Shown here one piece after another: positions 8,801 to 16,298 of a stretch of 64,000 nucleotides of DNA. Position 1 is the first letter of the stretch, and every line of letters starts with the position of its first letter. Below the pieces are notes generated by a model. The model did no database searches, had not been told where the DNA came from, and saw only the letters and a list, made by a program, of their open reading frames with translations. Origin of the DNA: Actinoplanes flavus (GTDB lineage Bacteria; Actinomycetota; Actinomycetes; Mycobacteriales; Micromonosporaceae); contig NZ_JAGFNS010000014.1 of NCBI RefSeq assembly GCF_017592555.1, forward strand, positions 175,075 to 239,074, read 5' to 3'. A program made the translations under genes and the position numbers.

Positions 8801-9758
8801 CGAAACCGAACTTCCCGTCTACCGACGCCTCGGCGACAGCCGCTCCACCGCCCTCACCTGGGGCAAAGTCGCCGACATCGCCTACCAGCGCGGCGACTAC
8901 GACGAAGCACTCCGCATCCGCCACGAAACCGAACTCCCGGTCTACGAACGGCTCGGCGACACCCGCGCCACCGCCATCACCTGGGGCAAAATCGCCGACA
9001 TTCTCTACCGACGCGGGGACTACGACGAAGCACTCCGCATCCACCACGAACGCCAGCTACCCGTCTACCAACGCCTCGGCGACACCCGGGAAACCGCCGT
9101 CACCTGGGGAAACATCGCCGGCATTCGCTACCAGCGCGGGGACTACGACGAAGCACTCCGCATCCACCACGAACGCCAGCTACCCGTCTACCAACGCCTC
9201 GGCGACACCCGGGAAACCGCCATCACCTGGGGAAACATCGCCGACATCCTCTACCAGCGCGGCGACTACGACGAAGCACTCCGCATCCACCACGAACGCC
9301 AGCTACCCGTCTACCAACGCCTCGGCGACACCCGGGAAACCGCCATCACCTGGGGAAAGATCGCCGACATCCTCCGCCAGCGCGGCGAACACGACGAAGC
9401 TCTCCGTATCCGCCAAGAGGAGGTGCTGCCAGCTCTCGAGCGGTTGAACGACTTGGACGGCATCGCGAATGCCACCTGGGGTATCGCGGAGATCCAATTG
9501 GGCCGCCAGGAATTCGAAGCCGCGGTACCAAACCTGGTCAAAGCATTTCAGATCCTCGAACACCTGCAACGACCCGACGGTCTCGCGGTTGTCGGCAACA
9601 CTCTTGGTCAGATCCTGATGGCCTATGGCGAAACGGATGCCGCGCGGCAGGTTCTGGAGACGAGCCGTGCCGCAGCCCGCAAGATCGCGGCTACCGCGCT
9701 GGAGCAGCATTTGGGCAGATTGCTGCGGAAGCTCGATCAGGATCCCGAGGAGGAGTAG
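5814..9758 (+). CDS. CHAT protease - P-loop NTPase - TPR protein
   Basis: I choose the GTG at 5814, nine bases after AGGAGG (5799-5804), giving 1,314 residues; an upstream in-frame GTG at 5772 lacks a binding site. Residues ~1-380 form a CHAT (caspase-like) domain with the catalytic His208 in HLSCHGVN and Cys258 in VVSACLTA, both intact. Residues ~410-700 form a STAND-like NTPase with P-loop GQGRLGKSS (Lys441) and a Walker B-like LLLIIDDLEQV. A helical region leads into a C-terminal TPR superhelix that includes six near-identical 41-residue units plus a diverged seventh. Known relatives use the TPRs as sensor, the NTPase as oligomerisation switch and CHAT as effector protease, for example in defence and cell-death systems. 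The trigger and substrate here are unknown. No separate substrate gene is obvious nearby. Confidence 0.9.
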   Translation: MVTGLVLDAAGFEVLVAGERVGPPRALETSDVELLRDVTGRYVDAIHAHADDGVFLGLGRELFAWLDGGRRQLTLLLDRAATPLTFEIQGPRAPSSAGWAMLRAPWEVLADQGGFLAADALRRFEVVRRLGRAAAAPPLDRFRLGLMFMASAPAGQHELDFEAEESAILTAVADAGVDLVVEDTGDPDQLRLRWANLDGLPVLHLSCHGVNNWPAPAGGPRVPVLMMENEVGDGRPVTAAELVERLSVMPRLMVVSACLTATPADATGYLAPGPDHRSTGTEAGAEVVVPVAHSLATELVTAGIPAVVGWDGSVTDGAATRFAQHLYQQLGSRQDLALAVGDARRKLLACDQPPLRADWHLARIWLGPGGGGPVVAGAVKRQKVSAVHGTKTFLDLKRQHVPVASADMFVGRRREMRRALRVLRGSEQAGVLLHGQGRLGKSSLAARLADRFPDRAVAVVFGDYTALGVLDAITTAVQDNPDARTMIEARRAEVRERPEALRWILVDLLGGPCTQNGEDHQRPLLLIIDDLEQVLEPRADGPHRVAAGFAPVLAAVLQAFDPDRGDSRLVVTSRFVFALDGLEARLTPVQLAPLSEVAQRKLAVRQRAASPEELRETRAGLAVRAMALSGGNPGLQDLVGLRLVYSPEVTPDRAEQAVTDMETYLKQGDLPSDGEVRAFVENLALDALIDQAGADHIALLRALTLFDLPMPAPVTDLLETRTGGTVRRLCGLGLADTFPDPYSEAATAVAVNALAAGRLTPLTEPEQVELATAVVEPLAAAWTDPKLRNPALDLQLTRLAVLADDPTVITVSAADAVWTLRSGPAAQALALGQAAISILDRHGSPVPALLLRRVADAAQVSGDGDAAAALFDRAVKQATSEGAAADLLEHARVIAEYARLLVTRGELDRAEQLFHQARGMFTTSHSDHETAVTWGNIADILHRRGDYDEALRIRHEIELPVYRRLGDSRSTAVTWGKVADIVYQRGDYDEALRIRHETELPVYRRLGDSRSTALTWGKVADIAYQRGDYDEALRIRHETELPVYERLGDTRATAITWGKIADILYRRGDYDEALRIHHERQLPVYQRLGDTRETAVTWGNIAGIRYQRGDYDEALRIHHERQLPVYQRLGDTRETAITWGNIADILYQRGDYDEALRIHHERQLPVYQRLGDTRETAITWGKIADILRQRGEHDEALRIRQEEVLPALERLNDLDGIANATWGIAEIQLGRQEFEAAVPNLVKAFQILEHLQRPDGLAVVGNTLGQILMAYGETDAARQVLETSRAAARKIAATALEQHLGRLLRKLDQDPEEE
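8649..9386 (+). repeat. Six tandem 123-bp TPR-coding units
   Basis: Units begin at 8649, 8772, 8895, 9018, 9141 and 9264, exactly 123 bases (41 codons) apart. Each starts with GAC TAC GAC GAA GCA CTC CGC. A diverged seventh begins at 9387. The units starting at 9018 and 9141 differ at only a handful of bases, and synonymous sites are conserved as well as protein sequence. This indicates recent duplication or gene conversion within the gene. The protein unit reads GDYDEALRIxHExxLPVY and so on. Confidence 0.95.
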
Positions 9759-9829
9759 ATCGCTCTACTGATGACCCGGAGCCTTGGCGGCGAGGGGACA
9801 GCCAGGTCGGCCGTGATTGTCGCTTGGGG

Positions 9830-10489
9830 TCAGGTGGAGCGGAGGCGGTAGCCGACTCCGCGGACGGTCTGGACCAGGTCGGGGTCGCCCAGCTTGTTGC
9901 GCAGCGAGGCCACGTGCACTTCGAGGGTGTGCTTGCCGGACCACGTGGTCTGCCAGACGTCGAGCATGATGCGTTCCCGGGTGAGGGCCACGCCCGGCTG
10001 CCGGGCCAGAGAGGCCAGGATGTCGAATTCCTTGCGGGTGAGGTTGACCGGCTCGCCCGCGACCGCGACCGTGCGGGCGGCCACGTCGATGCGCAACGGC
10101 CCGACCTCGATCACCTGGGCCGGCGCGGGGGCGGAGCGCATCGTGCGCCGTAGGAGGGCCTCGATGCGGGCCTGCAACTCGGCCATCGAGAACGGCTTGA
10201 CCACGTAGTCGTCGGCTCCGACGCGGAGGCCGGTGACCCGGTCGCGTTCCTCGCCCCGGGCGGTGACGGCGATGATGCCGAGGTTCTCGTTGCGGGCGCG
10301 CAGCACCCGGCACACGTCGATGCCGTCGCCGTCGGGCAGGTTGAGGTCCAGCAGCACGAGGTCGCAGGGAGCGGCCTCGAGCGCCGCGGTGGCCGTGGCG
10401 GCGTGTTCCACCGCGTAGCCGCGCCGTTGCAGCATCGAGGTCATCACCGCGCCCACCCGGCGGTCGTCCTCCACCAGCAAGATCCGCAT
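9830..10489 (-). CDS. OmpR-family response regulator
   Basis: 219 residues. The receiver domain (1-115) has the acidic pair in VEDD, phospho-acceptor Asp48 (LVLLDLNLPDGDG), the conserved Thr in AVTARG and Lys in YVVKPFS. The winged-helix DNA-binding domain (~130-219) has NLTRKEFDILASL and the terminal VRGVGYRL typical of OmpR/PhoB. There is no kinase next to it. Downstream on its own strand, past two opposite-strand genes, lies the sensor kinase ending at 3258, which is the likely ancestral partner. Confidence 0.93.
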   Translation of the reverse strand: MRILLVEDDRRVGAVMTSMLQRRGYAVEHAATATAALEAAPCDLVLLDLNLPDGDGIDVCRVLRARNENLGIIAVTARGEERDRVTGLRVGADDYVVKPFSMAELQARIEALLRRTMRSAPAPAQVIEVGPLRIDVAARTVAVAGEPVNLTRKEFDILASLARQPGVALTRERIMLDVWQTTWSGKHTLEVHVASLRNKLGDPDLVQTVRGVGYRLRST

Positions 10490-10610
10490 CGGTTACCGGC
10501 CTTCCATCGTTCGAACGCCGCACGGTAGCCGCTCAACGTTACCGGCGGCCACTCGGAGGATATTGGCCCTTGACAACCGGGCGCCGGTTTTGTCGGTGAC
10601 CCGGCAGCTC

Positions 10611-10635
10611 CGCCCGGTGGGTGCGGCACCGGGCG
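10611..10635 (-). terminator. Stem-loop downstream of the rubber-degradation operon
   Basis: A perfect 9-bp inverted repeat (CGCCCGGTG / CACCGGGCG) has a 7-base loop. It lies 74 bases past the stop of the last operon gene. Two smaller imperfect hairpins flank it, around 10572-10600 and 10638-10655. Apart from these the 10490-10708 gap holds only the presumed promoter of the response regulator. Confidence 0.6.
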
Positions 10636-10708
10636 GACCCGGCAGTGAGCCGGGCCTGAGCTGCGGGAACGGCCGTGGTTGCGGTTGGCGACCGCGGCGT
10701 CCGTACCC

Positions 10709-11011
10709 CTAAGAAGTCATTCTGAGGAGTGCGTTGCCGCCGAGCATGAGCACGTCGGCGCCGGCGACGAAGGCCATGCACCGCCGGTAGAGGCGGTCGG
10801 CGAGTTCCGGGTCGGCGGTGGCGCCCCAGGCGCGAAACAGCAGGATGACGGCGCAGATCACCAGCGGGACCCCGCCGATGACCAGCAGCCAGCCCTCGCC
10901 GGGTGTGGTGCCCCGGGCCACCAGCATGGTCACCATCACTGCCGGGAGGATCCCGAAGAACACCACGGCGAGTACGGCGTACCAGCGCAGCGGTGTGATC
11001 GCGTTCGTCAT
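10709..11011 (-). CDS. Small three-helix membrane protein
   Basis: 100 residues with three hydrophobic segments (about 10-32, 40-60 and 78-96). The family is not recognised. AAAGGTGG precedes the ATG. The gene starts 25 bases after the oxiA-like stop on the same strand, so it is probably the last gene of the lcp-lcp-oxiB-oxiA operon. It could help anchor or assemble the exported enzymes, but that is inference from position only. Confidence 0.7.
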   Translation of the reverse strand: MTNAITPLRWYAVLAVVFFGILPAVMVTMLVARGTTPGEGWLLVIGGVPLVICAVILLFRAWGATADPELADRLYRRCMAFVAGADVLMLGGNALLRMTS

Positions 11012-11036
11012 GTGCCACCTTTCGGTCCGCGCGATC

Positions 11037-11516
11037 CTAACCGCCGGACGCGGCGGCCGCCCTGATCGCCTCCCGGATGCGGGCGTAGGTGCCGCACCGG
11101 CAGATGTTGCGGATGCCGTCCAGGTCGGCGTCGGTGATCTCCCGGCCTTCGGCGGCGACCCGGCGCACCAGATCGACGGCCGCCATGATCTGGCCAGACT
11201 GGCAGTAGCCGCACTGCACCACGTCGTGGTCGAGCCAGGCCTGCTGCATCGGATGCAGGTCGGCCCCGGCGGTGGCGGCCAGCCCCTCGATGGTGGTGAT
11301 CTCGTCGTCGGGTCCCAGGTCGCGGACCGGTACGGCGCACGGGTTGAACGCCCGCCCGTTGAGATGGCTGGTGCAGGCCTTGCAGACGTTGATGCCGCAG
11401 CCGTACTTCGGGCCGGTGACGCCGAGGATGTCGCGCAGCACCCACAGCAGGCGCACGTCGCTGTCGACGGTCACGGTGACCTGCTCGCCGTTGACCCGAA
11501 AGGTGTGCTCAGGCAC
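11037..11516 (-). CDS. oxiA: (2Fe-2S) subunit of xanthine-dehydrogenase-family molybdenum hydroxylase
   Basis: 159 residues from the GTG at 11514-11516 (AGGGGG five bases upstream); the longer open frame is read-through inside the neighbour. The first [2Fe-2S] set is Cys40, 45, 48 and 60 (YGCGINVCKAC...NPC). The second set is Cys102, 105, 139 and 141 (QCGYC...CRC). This is the small subunit of two-subunit enzymes such as isoquinoline 1-oxidoreductase. In Streptomyces sp. K30 an OxiAB pair beside lcp is proposed to oxidise the aldehydes released from rubber, and the same arrangement is seen here. The symbol is assigned from that context. Electrons pass through the Fe-S centres to an unidentified acceptor. 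Confidence 0.85.
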   Translation of the reverse strand: MPEHTFRVNGEQVTVTVDSDVRLLWVLRDILGVTGPKYGCGINVCKACTSHLNGRAFNPCAVPVRDLGPDDEITTIEGLAATAGADLHPMQQAWLDHDVVQCGYCQSGQIMAAVDLVRRVAAEGREITDADLDGIRNICRCGTYARIREAIRAAAASGG

Positions 11517-11530
11517 GCGGACCCCCTGTT

Positions 11531-13762
11531 TCAGCGGACATGGTCGAGTCCGTCGACCGGGGAGGCGGGAATCGGTGGGACGGTTGGTTTCGGGACGAAC
11601 GACAGTGTGCCGTGGTTGATCGGGAAGGTGGTGGGCATGGTGCCGGTGGCCCGCCCGTAGGCGCAGGCGACCGCCGCCATGGCCGCCGACACGCCCAGTT
11701 CGCCGGCGCCGCCGGGCTGGTCGGAGTCGCTGGGCATGATGATGATCCGCAGGTCGGGTGGGGTGTTCCACTGCCGGGTGTAGAAGTAGTTGTCCCAGCT
11801 CGCCTCGAGGAAGTAGCCGTCACGCAGGTGCAGGCTGGAGGTGAGGGCGAGCGCGATGCCGTCCATCACGCAGCCCATCATCTGTGCCTCCAGGCCGAGC
11901 GGATTGACCGCGAGGCCGACGTCGACGGCGAAGACGGCCCGGGTCACCCGGGGTCCGGCCACGCCGTCGCGGATCGGCCGGTTCACCGTCTCCGGCCGGC
12001 AGTCGATCTCGACGAGGCAGGCGCTGACCCCCTTGTACTCGGCGTGGAAGGCGATGCCCTGCGCCACCCCGGTTGGCAATGCGCGCCCCCAGCCGCCGGT
12101 TTCGGCCACGGCGCGCAGGACGGCCCGGGAGCGGTCGCCGCGGAGCAGGTCGTGCCGGAACCGGTACGGGTCGCGGCCCATCCGGGCGGCGACCTGGTCG
12201 ACGACGAGTTCCCGGGCGCAGGTGGTGTCGGGTGAGTAGACGTTGCGCATGCTGCCGGTGTTGAAACCCTTGCCGGTCTCGCTGAGCAGCCGGCTGTGCA
12301 ACCCGAAGTCGTACGGCGAGGTGTGGCTGAACTGGAAGAACGTCTGGGCGAACGCCTTGTCGCCGATCGGCAGTTTCGCGGCCATCGCGGTGAACAGCTC
12401 ACCGAGCCCGTGGCCGAGGTCGGTGGTGACGCTGGTGTGCCGCTGTTCGAAGCCGAGGACCAGGTTTCCGGCGTAGGCGATGCGCACGCGGGAGGTGGCC
12501 ATCGGGTGGGTGCGGCCCTGCCGGGAGTCGTCGGCGCGGTGCCACATAAGTTTCACCGCCTTGCCGATCCGCTGGGACAGTTCGGCGGCTTCCAGGGCGG
12601 CGTCGAAGAACAGTTTCCGGCCGAACGAGCCGCCGCCCTCGGTGACGTGGACGGTGACGGCGCCGACCGGCAGCCCGAGGCGGGCCGCGATGCTCTGCCG
12701 GGCGACGATCGGGGATTTCAGGGCGGACCAGATCTCGGCGCGGCCGTCGCGGACGTCGGCGATCGCGCAGTTCGGCTCGAGGGCGCTGTTGCTGCGGAAG
12801 TGGAAGGTGAACCGGCCCTCCACGTACGGGGTGATGGGCCGCGGCCCGAGGGGCAGTTCGGCCGATGCCAGCTCGCGCAGCACGGTGGCGTCCGACTGTC
12901 CTTCGACGGTGCCCGGCTTCCAGGTGACGCGCAGCGCGCGGACCGCGTCGATGCACTGGCCGAACGTGTCGGCGCGGACCGCGACGCCGGTGGAGATGGT
13001 GACCACGTCGGTGACGCCCGGCATGGCGCGGACCTGGTCGAGGTTGGCGACCGTGCCGGGCTTGCCGTTGATGGTCGGTGGGCGGCACACCATGGCCGGT
13101 TTGGCGCCGGGCACCGTCACGTCCATGGCGAACCTCTTGCGCCCGGTGACGGCGTCGCGGGCGTCGACGCGGCCGTGCGGGCGGCCGATGACGGTGAAGT
13201 CGTCCTTCGCGGTCAGTTCCACCGGTACGGCGAGGGTGCGCGGGCTGGCCGCCTTGGTGGCCAGTTCACCGATGCCGATCCGGCGCCCGTCGCGGGTGCT
13301 GATCACGCCGTCGGCGAGCCGCAGGTCGCTGGAGCCGAACTCGGTGGCCGCCGCCGCGAGCAGGCGCTGGCGGGCGACCGCCGCGGCCACCCGGATCGGG
13401 GTGTACGTCGAGATCGTCGTGTTAGAGGCCCCGGTCAGCTGGTTGAACAGCAGTTCCGGGCGGGCGTCGGCCAGGGTGACCTTCACCCGGTGCAGGGGTA
13501 CGGCCAGTTCCTCCGCGATGAGCATGGCCGTGGAGGTGGTGATGCCCTGGCCCACCTCCGCCCGGGGCAGGGCGAACGACACCGTGCCGTCGGCGTTGAT
13601 CTCCACCGCGATCAGCCCGGAGGTGGGCAGCGCGGCGGCCGTCATGATGTCGTTGAGGTCGAGCAGCTCGGCCGCCTGTGCCTCGCCCGGGGAGGCGGCG
13701 GCCACCAGGACGGGGGCCGCCAGCACATATCCCAGGAACCGTCGCCGGGATGTCGTCATCAT
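11531..13762 (-). CDS. oxiB: Molybdopterin-binding subunit of molybdenum hydroxylase, Tat-exported
   Basis: 743 residues. The start ATG (13760-13762) overlaps the upstream lcp stop as ATGA. The N-terminus TSRRRFLGYVLAAPVLVAAA is a twin-arginine signal, so the mature enzyme should act outside the membrane. The body matches the aldehyde oxidase/xanthine dehydrogenase molybdopterin subunit (IorB type), including GGGSFGRK for cofactor binding and AEVGQGITTS near the N-terminus. There is no FAD domain, as expected for the two-subunit class. It probably oxidises oligo-isoprenoid aldehydes made by the Lcp enzymes. The small subunit lacks its own signal and would be exported by hitch-hiking. The substrate is inferred from neighbours. 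Confidence 0.88.
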   Translation of the reverse strand: MMTTSRRRFLGYVLAAPVLVAAASPGEAQAAELLDLNDIMTAAALPTSGLIAVEINADGTVSFALPRAEVGQGITTSTAMLIAEELAVPLHRVKVTLADARPELLFNQLTGASNTTISTYTPIRVAAAVARQRLLAAAATEFGSSDLRLADGVISTRDGRRIGIGELATKAASPRTLAVPVELTAKDDFTVIGRPHGRVDARDAVTGRKRFAMDVTVPGAKPAMVCRPPTINGKPGTVANLDQVRAMPGVTDVVTISTGVAVRADTFGQCIDAVRALRVTWKPGTVEGQSDATVLRELASAELPLGPRPITPYVEGRFTFHFRSNSALEPNCAIADVRDGRAEIWSALKSPIVARQSIAARLGLPVGAVTVHVTEGGGSFGRKLFFDAALEAAELSQRIGKAVKLMWHRADDSRQGRTHPMATSRVRIAYAGNLVLGFEQRHTSVTTDLGHGLGELFTAMAAKLPIGDKAFAQTFFQFSHTSPYDFGLHSRLLSETGKGFNTGSMRNVYSPDTTCARELVVDQVAARMGRDPYRFRHDLLRGDRSRAVLRAVAETGGWGRALPTGVAQGIAFHAEYKGVSACLVEIDCRPETVNRPIRDGVAGPRVTRAVFAVDVGLAVNPLGLEAQMMGCVMDGIALALTSSLHLRDGYFLEASWDNYFYTRQWNTPPDLRIIIMPSDSDQPGGAGELGVSAAMAAVACAYGRATGTMPTTFPINHGTLSFVPKPTVPPIPASPVDGLDHVR

Positions 13763-14964
13763 TCGGGCCGGTTGATCGTCGGAATCTCGATCTTGGTCTC
13801 CTTGGCCTTGGTCAGGAACAGGAGGATGTACTGCCGGGCGGCCTCGTCCAGCACCCAGGCGACCTCGGGCACCAGCGGCAGCGGGATGAGCTTCTCGCGG
13901 AACTTGACCAGCAGCGGCCAGGCGTTCGCGATCAGCGGCTCCCAGATCGGCTCCCGCTTGATCTGGTCCCAGTCGGACACCTGGTCGCCGACCAGGTAGC
14001 GGGCCAGGGCGTTGACCAGCGGCCGGCTGATGCTGGCCGGGCTGGTCTGCTCGGCCAGCTGGCTGAGCAGGATGTCGGTGAGCTCGACGCCCTCCCGGGT
14101 GGGTCCCATGTTGGGCGGCAGCACCTGGTCGGACTGGGCGTTGGCGGCCGCCCAGGTGGCCGGGATGTACTCGTCGCGCACCCCGAGCAGGTTTGCGGTG
14201 ACCTGCCAGACGTGCAGGTAGGCCTGGGAGTCGGCGGCGCTGATCGGCACCTGCCACTCCCGCAGCTTGCGCATCGCGTACGTGGGCAGCGTGTGCCAGG
14301 TGACCAGGATGTCCTCCTGGCTGATCGGGACGCCCCACTTCCAGTGCGGCGACTGTTGCAGCAGGTGCCGCACCGCTGCGTGGACCAGTCGCGTCTTGAC
14401 CGCCTGGACGATGCAGTCGCCGTCCGGCCGGTACGCGTTGAGCGATCCGACCGAGAAGCCGAGGAGGCTGGTCTTGGCGACCCGGTCCTCCATGTCGGCG
14501 CCGCCCTTGGAGTAGTAGACCGACCACGCCTCCTTGGGGATGGCCGTGCTCAGCATGCCGCCGCCGACACCGTTGAGCAGGTTGAGATAGAGCCCGCGTG
14601 ACTTGTTGAAGGTGGCCGCCGTCTCGAGTTTGGCGCGGTCCGCCCAGGACGGCAGCTGCCGCGCCTCCTCGATGAAGTCGACGAGGTATCCGGGCAGTCC
14701 GCCGGGCAGCGGCTGGTCGTTGCGGTTCCAGTTCCACAGCAGCCGGTTGACCTCGGGGACCGCGCCGCTGTCGAGCAGCTCGGCGGAGACCGGGTCGGCC
14801 TCGGTGTCCCAGATCTGGCGCGGGTCGGCGCCGGTGCCGCTGCCGGCGATCGAGGCGGTCGGCGACCAGGTCCAGGGCGAGACCTCGCGGGACACCGGCG
14901 TGACGAGGCCGAGCGCGCCGAACGCGGTGGAGGCCAGGACCTGCCGTCTGCTGAGCTCAGCCAT
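13759..14964 (-). CDS. lcp2: Latex-clearing protein (rubber oxygenase), second copy
   Basis: 401 residues, DUF2236/MpaB-Lcp family. The residues known as catalytic in LcpK30 (Glu148, Arg164, Lys167, Thr168, haem ligand His198) appear here as Glu145 (IPKEAW), Arg161, Lys164 and Thr165 (DRVAKT) and His195 (TRLVHAAVR). Lcp is a b-type haem dioxygenase that cleaves poly(cis-1,4-isoprene) to keto-aldehydes outside the cell. The N-terminus carries SRRQVL with a short hydrophobic stretch, a shortened twin-arginine signal without a clear AXA site. The gene overlaps the first copy by 8 bases and oxiB by 4, so all are translationally coupled. Confidence 0.88.
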   Translation of the reverse strand: MAELSRRQVLASTAFGALGLVTPVSREVSPWTWSPTASIAGSGTGADPRQIWDTEADPVSAELLDSGAVPEVNRLLWNWNRNDQPLPGGLPGYLVDFIEEARQLPSWADRAKLETAATFNKSRGLYLNLLNGVGGGMLSTAIPKEAWSVYYSKGGADMEDRVAKTSLLGFSVGSLNAYRPDGDCIVQAVKTRLVHAAVRHLLQQSPHWKWGVPISQEDILVTWHTLPTYAMRKLREWQVPISAADSQAYLHVWQVTANLLGVRDEYIPATWAAANAQSDQVLPPNMGPTREGVELTDILLSQLAEQTSPASISRPLVNALARYLVGDQVSDWDQIKREPIWEPLIANAWPLLVKFREKLIPLPLVPEVAWVLDEAARQYILLFLTKAKETKIEIPTINRPE

Positions 14965-16192
14965 GTGCGGTCTCCGGGCGGTTGGTCAGCGGGATCTCGA
15001 TGCTGATCGGCTTGGCCTCGGACAGGAACAGCAGGGCGGCCTTGCGCAGGAACTCGTCGAACAGCCAGTAGGCCTTCGGGGCCAACGGGAAGGGCAACAA
15101 TCCTTCGCGTACGGCGATGAAGGGTCCCCACGCGGTCCGCAGCAGCGGGTCCCAGATCAGCTCGCGGGGGATCTTCAGCCAGTTGGCGATCTCGTCGCCG
15201 AGCATGAACCGGGTGAACGCGCCGAGGATCGGGGCGCTGAGGATGCCGGCGTCGATCGGGGCGCCGAGGTTGAGCAGGATGTCGGCGAGCTTGATGCCCT
15301 CGGGGGTGGGCCGCAGGATCGGGTCGAGGACCTGTTCGGCCTGTGCGTTCGCCTCGGTCCAGGAGTTGGGGATGTACTCGTCCTTGACGCCGAGCAGGTG
15401 TGCGCCGACCTGCCAGGAGTGCAGGAACGCCGCGGACTCGGCGGCCGGGATCGGCACCTTCCACTCGGTCAGCTTCCGCATGACCGTGGTGGGCAGGCTG
15501 TGCCAGGTGACCATGATGTCCGCCTGGCTGATCGGGATGTCCTCCTCGGCGACCGGCGTCCAGTACGGCGACTGCGGCAGCAGGTGGCGGACGGCGGCGT
15601 GCACGAGCCGGGTCTTGACGGCGGTCACGATCATCTCGCCGTCGGGCTTGTAGGCGTTGACCGCGCCGATGTCGTACCCCAGTTTGGCGGTCTTGGAGAT
15701 GCGGTCCTTCATGTCCGCGCCGCCCTGGGAGTAGTAGACGGCCAGGGCCTCCTTCGGGATGACGGTGCTCATCATCCCGCTGGCCAGGCCGTAGAGGACG
15801 CCGAGGTAGAGGCCGCGCTTCTCGTTGAACTTCACGGCCAGGTCGAGTTTGGCCGGGTCGGCCCAGGACGGCAGCCGACGGGCGCGTTCCATGAAGTCGC
15901 GCAGGTCGGCCGGGAGCCCGGCGGGCAGCGGCTGACCGTTCTTCTTCCAGGTCCGCAGGAGGGCGTTGACCGCCGGCACATCGCCGCGCTCGATGAGGGA
16001 CGCGACCAGCGGGTCGGCCTCGTCGTCCCACACCCATCGGGGGTCGGCCCCGGCGCCCGCGCCGGCCACGGATCCGGTGGGCGACCAGGTCCACAGTGAC
16101 TGCGCCTGTGCCGGCGCCGCGATGCTCATGGCGCCGAGGGCGCCCAGGGCGCCGCCGGCTCTCAACATGTTGCGCCTGCTGAGTGGTTCCAT
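14957..16192 (-). CDS. lcp1: Latex-clearing protein (rubber oxygenase), first copy
   Basis: 411 residues. The Tat signal is SRRNMLRAGG, then a hydrophobic run to APAQAQ. Residue numbering coincides exactly with the catalytic set of LcpK30: Glu148 (VIPKEAL), Arg164-Lys167-Thr168 (DRISKT) and haem-ligand His198 (TRLVHAAVRH). It should be exported folded with haem b and cleave cis-1,4-polyisoprene by inserting O2 at double bonds. It is the first gene of the operon. Its promoter faces a TetR gene across 137 bases containing repeated GTGTATCA motifs. It is clearly paralogous to the next gene over the full length. Confidence 0.92.
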   Translation of the reverse strand: MEPLSRRNMLRAGGALGALGAMSIAAPAQAQSLWTWSPTGSVAGAGAGADPRWVWDDEADPLVASLIERGDVPAVNALLRTWKKNGQPLPAGLPADLRDFMERARRLPSWADPAKLDLAVKFNEKRGLYLGVLYGLASGMMSTVIPKEALAVYYSQGGADMKDRISKTAKLGYDIGAVNAYKPDGEMIVTAVKTRLVHAAVRHLLPQSPYWTPVAEEDIPISQADIMVTWHSLPTTVMRKLTEWKVPIPAAESAAFLHSWQVGAHLLGVKDEYIPNSWTEANAQAEQVLDPILRPTPEGIKLADILLNLGAPIDAGILSAPILGAFTRFMLGDEIANWLKIPRELIWDPLLRTAWGPFIAVREGLLPFPLAPKAYWLFDEFLRKAALLFLSEAKPISIEIPLTNRPETAHG

Positions 16193-16234
16193 GCTTCACT
16201 CCAGCCTTGATACGGTGAAACACGAACTGCTTCG

Positions 16235-16298
16235 GTGTATCAGCCATGAGAGCACAGGGTGACCGTATTCACAAGAGTGAATTGATACACTGATACAC
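16235..16298. promoter_or_regulatory. Operator repeats between lcp1 and tetR
   Basis: GTGTATCA at 16235-16242 recurs as its inverse TGATACAC at 16283-16290 and again at 16291-16298. A related GTGTAAACAC follows at 16302-16311. The cluster sits in the divergent intergenic region of lcp1 and tetR. These are the best candidates for binding sites of the TetR repressor. In Gordonia a TetR protein, LcpR, controls lcp, which supports the idea. Confidence 0.65.

Noticed and set aside
8649..9386. CRISPR array
   Set aside because: Units are contiguous with no spacers and are in frame inside a coding gene as TPRs.
13763..14737. Upstream extension of the oxiB frame to 1,068 codons
   Set aside because: It overlaps lcp2 in another frame and has shadow composition; the Tat signal fixes the true start at 13762.
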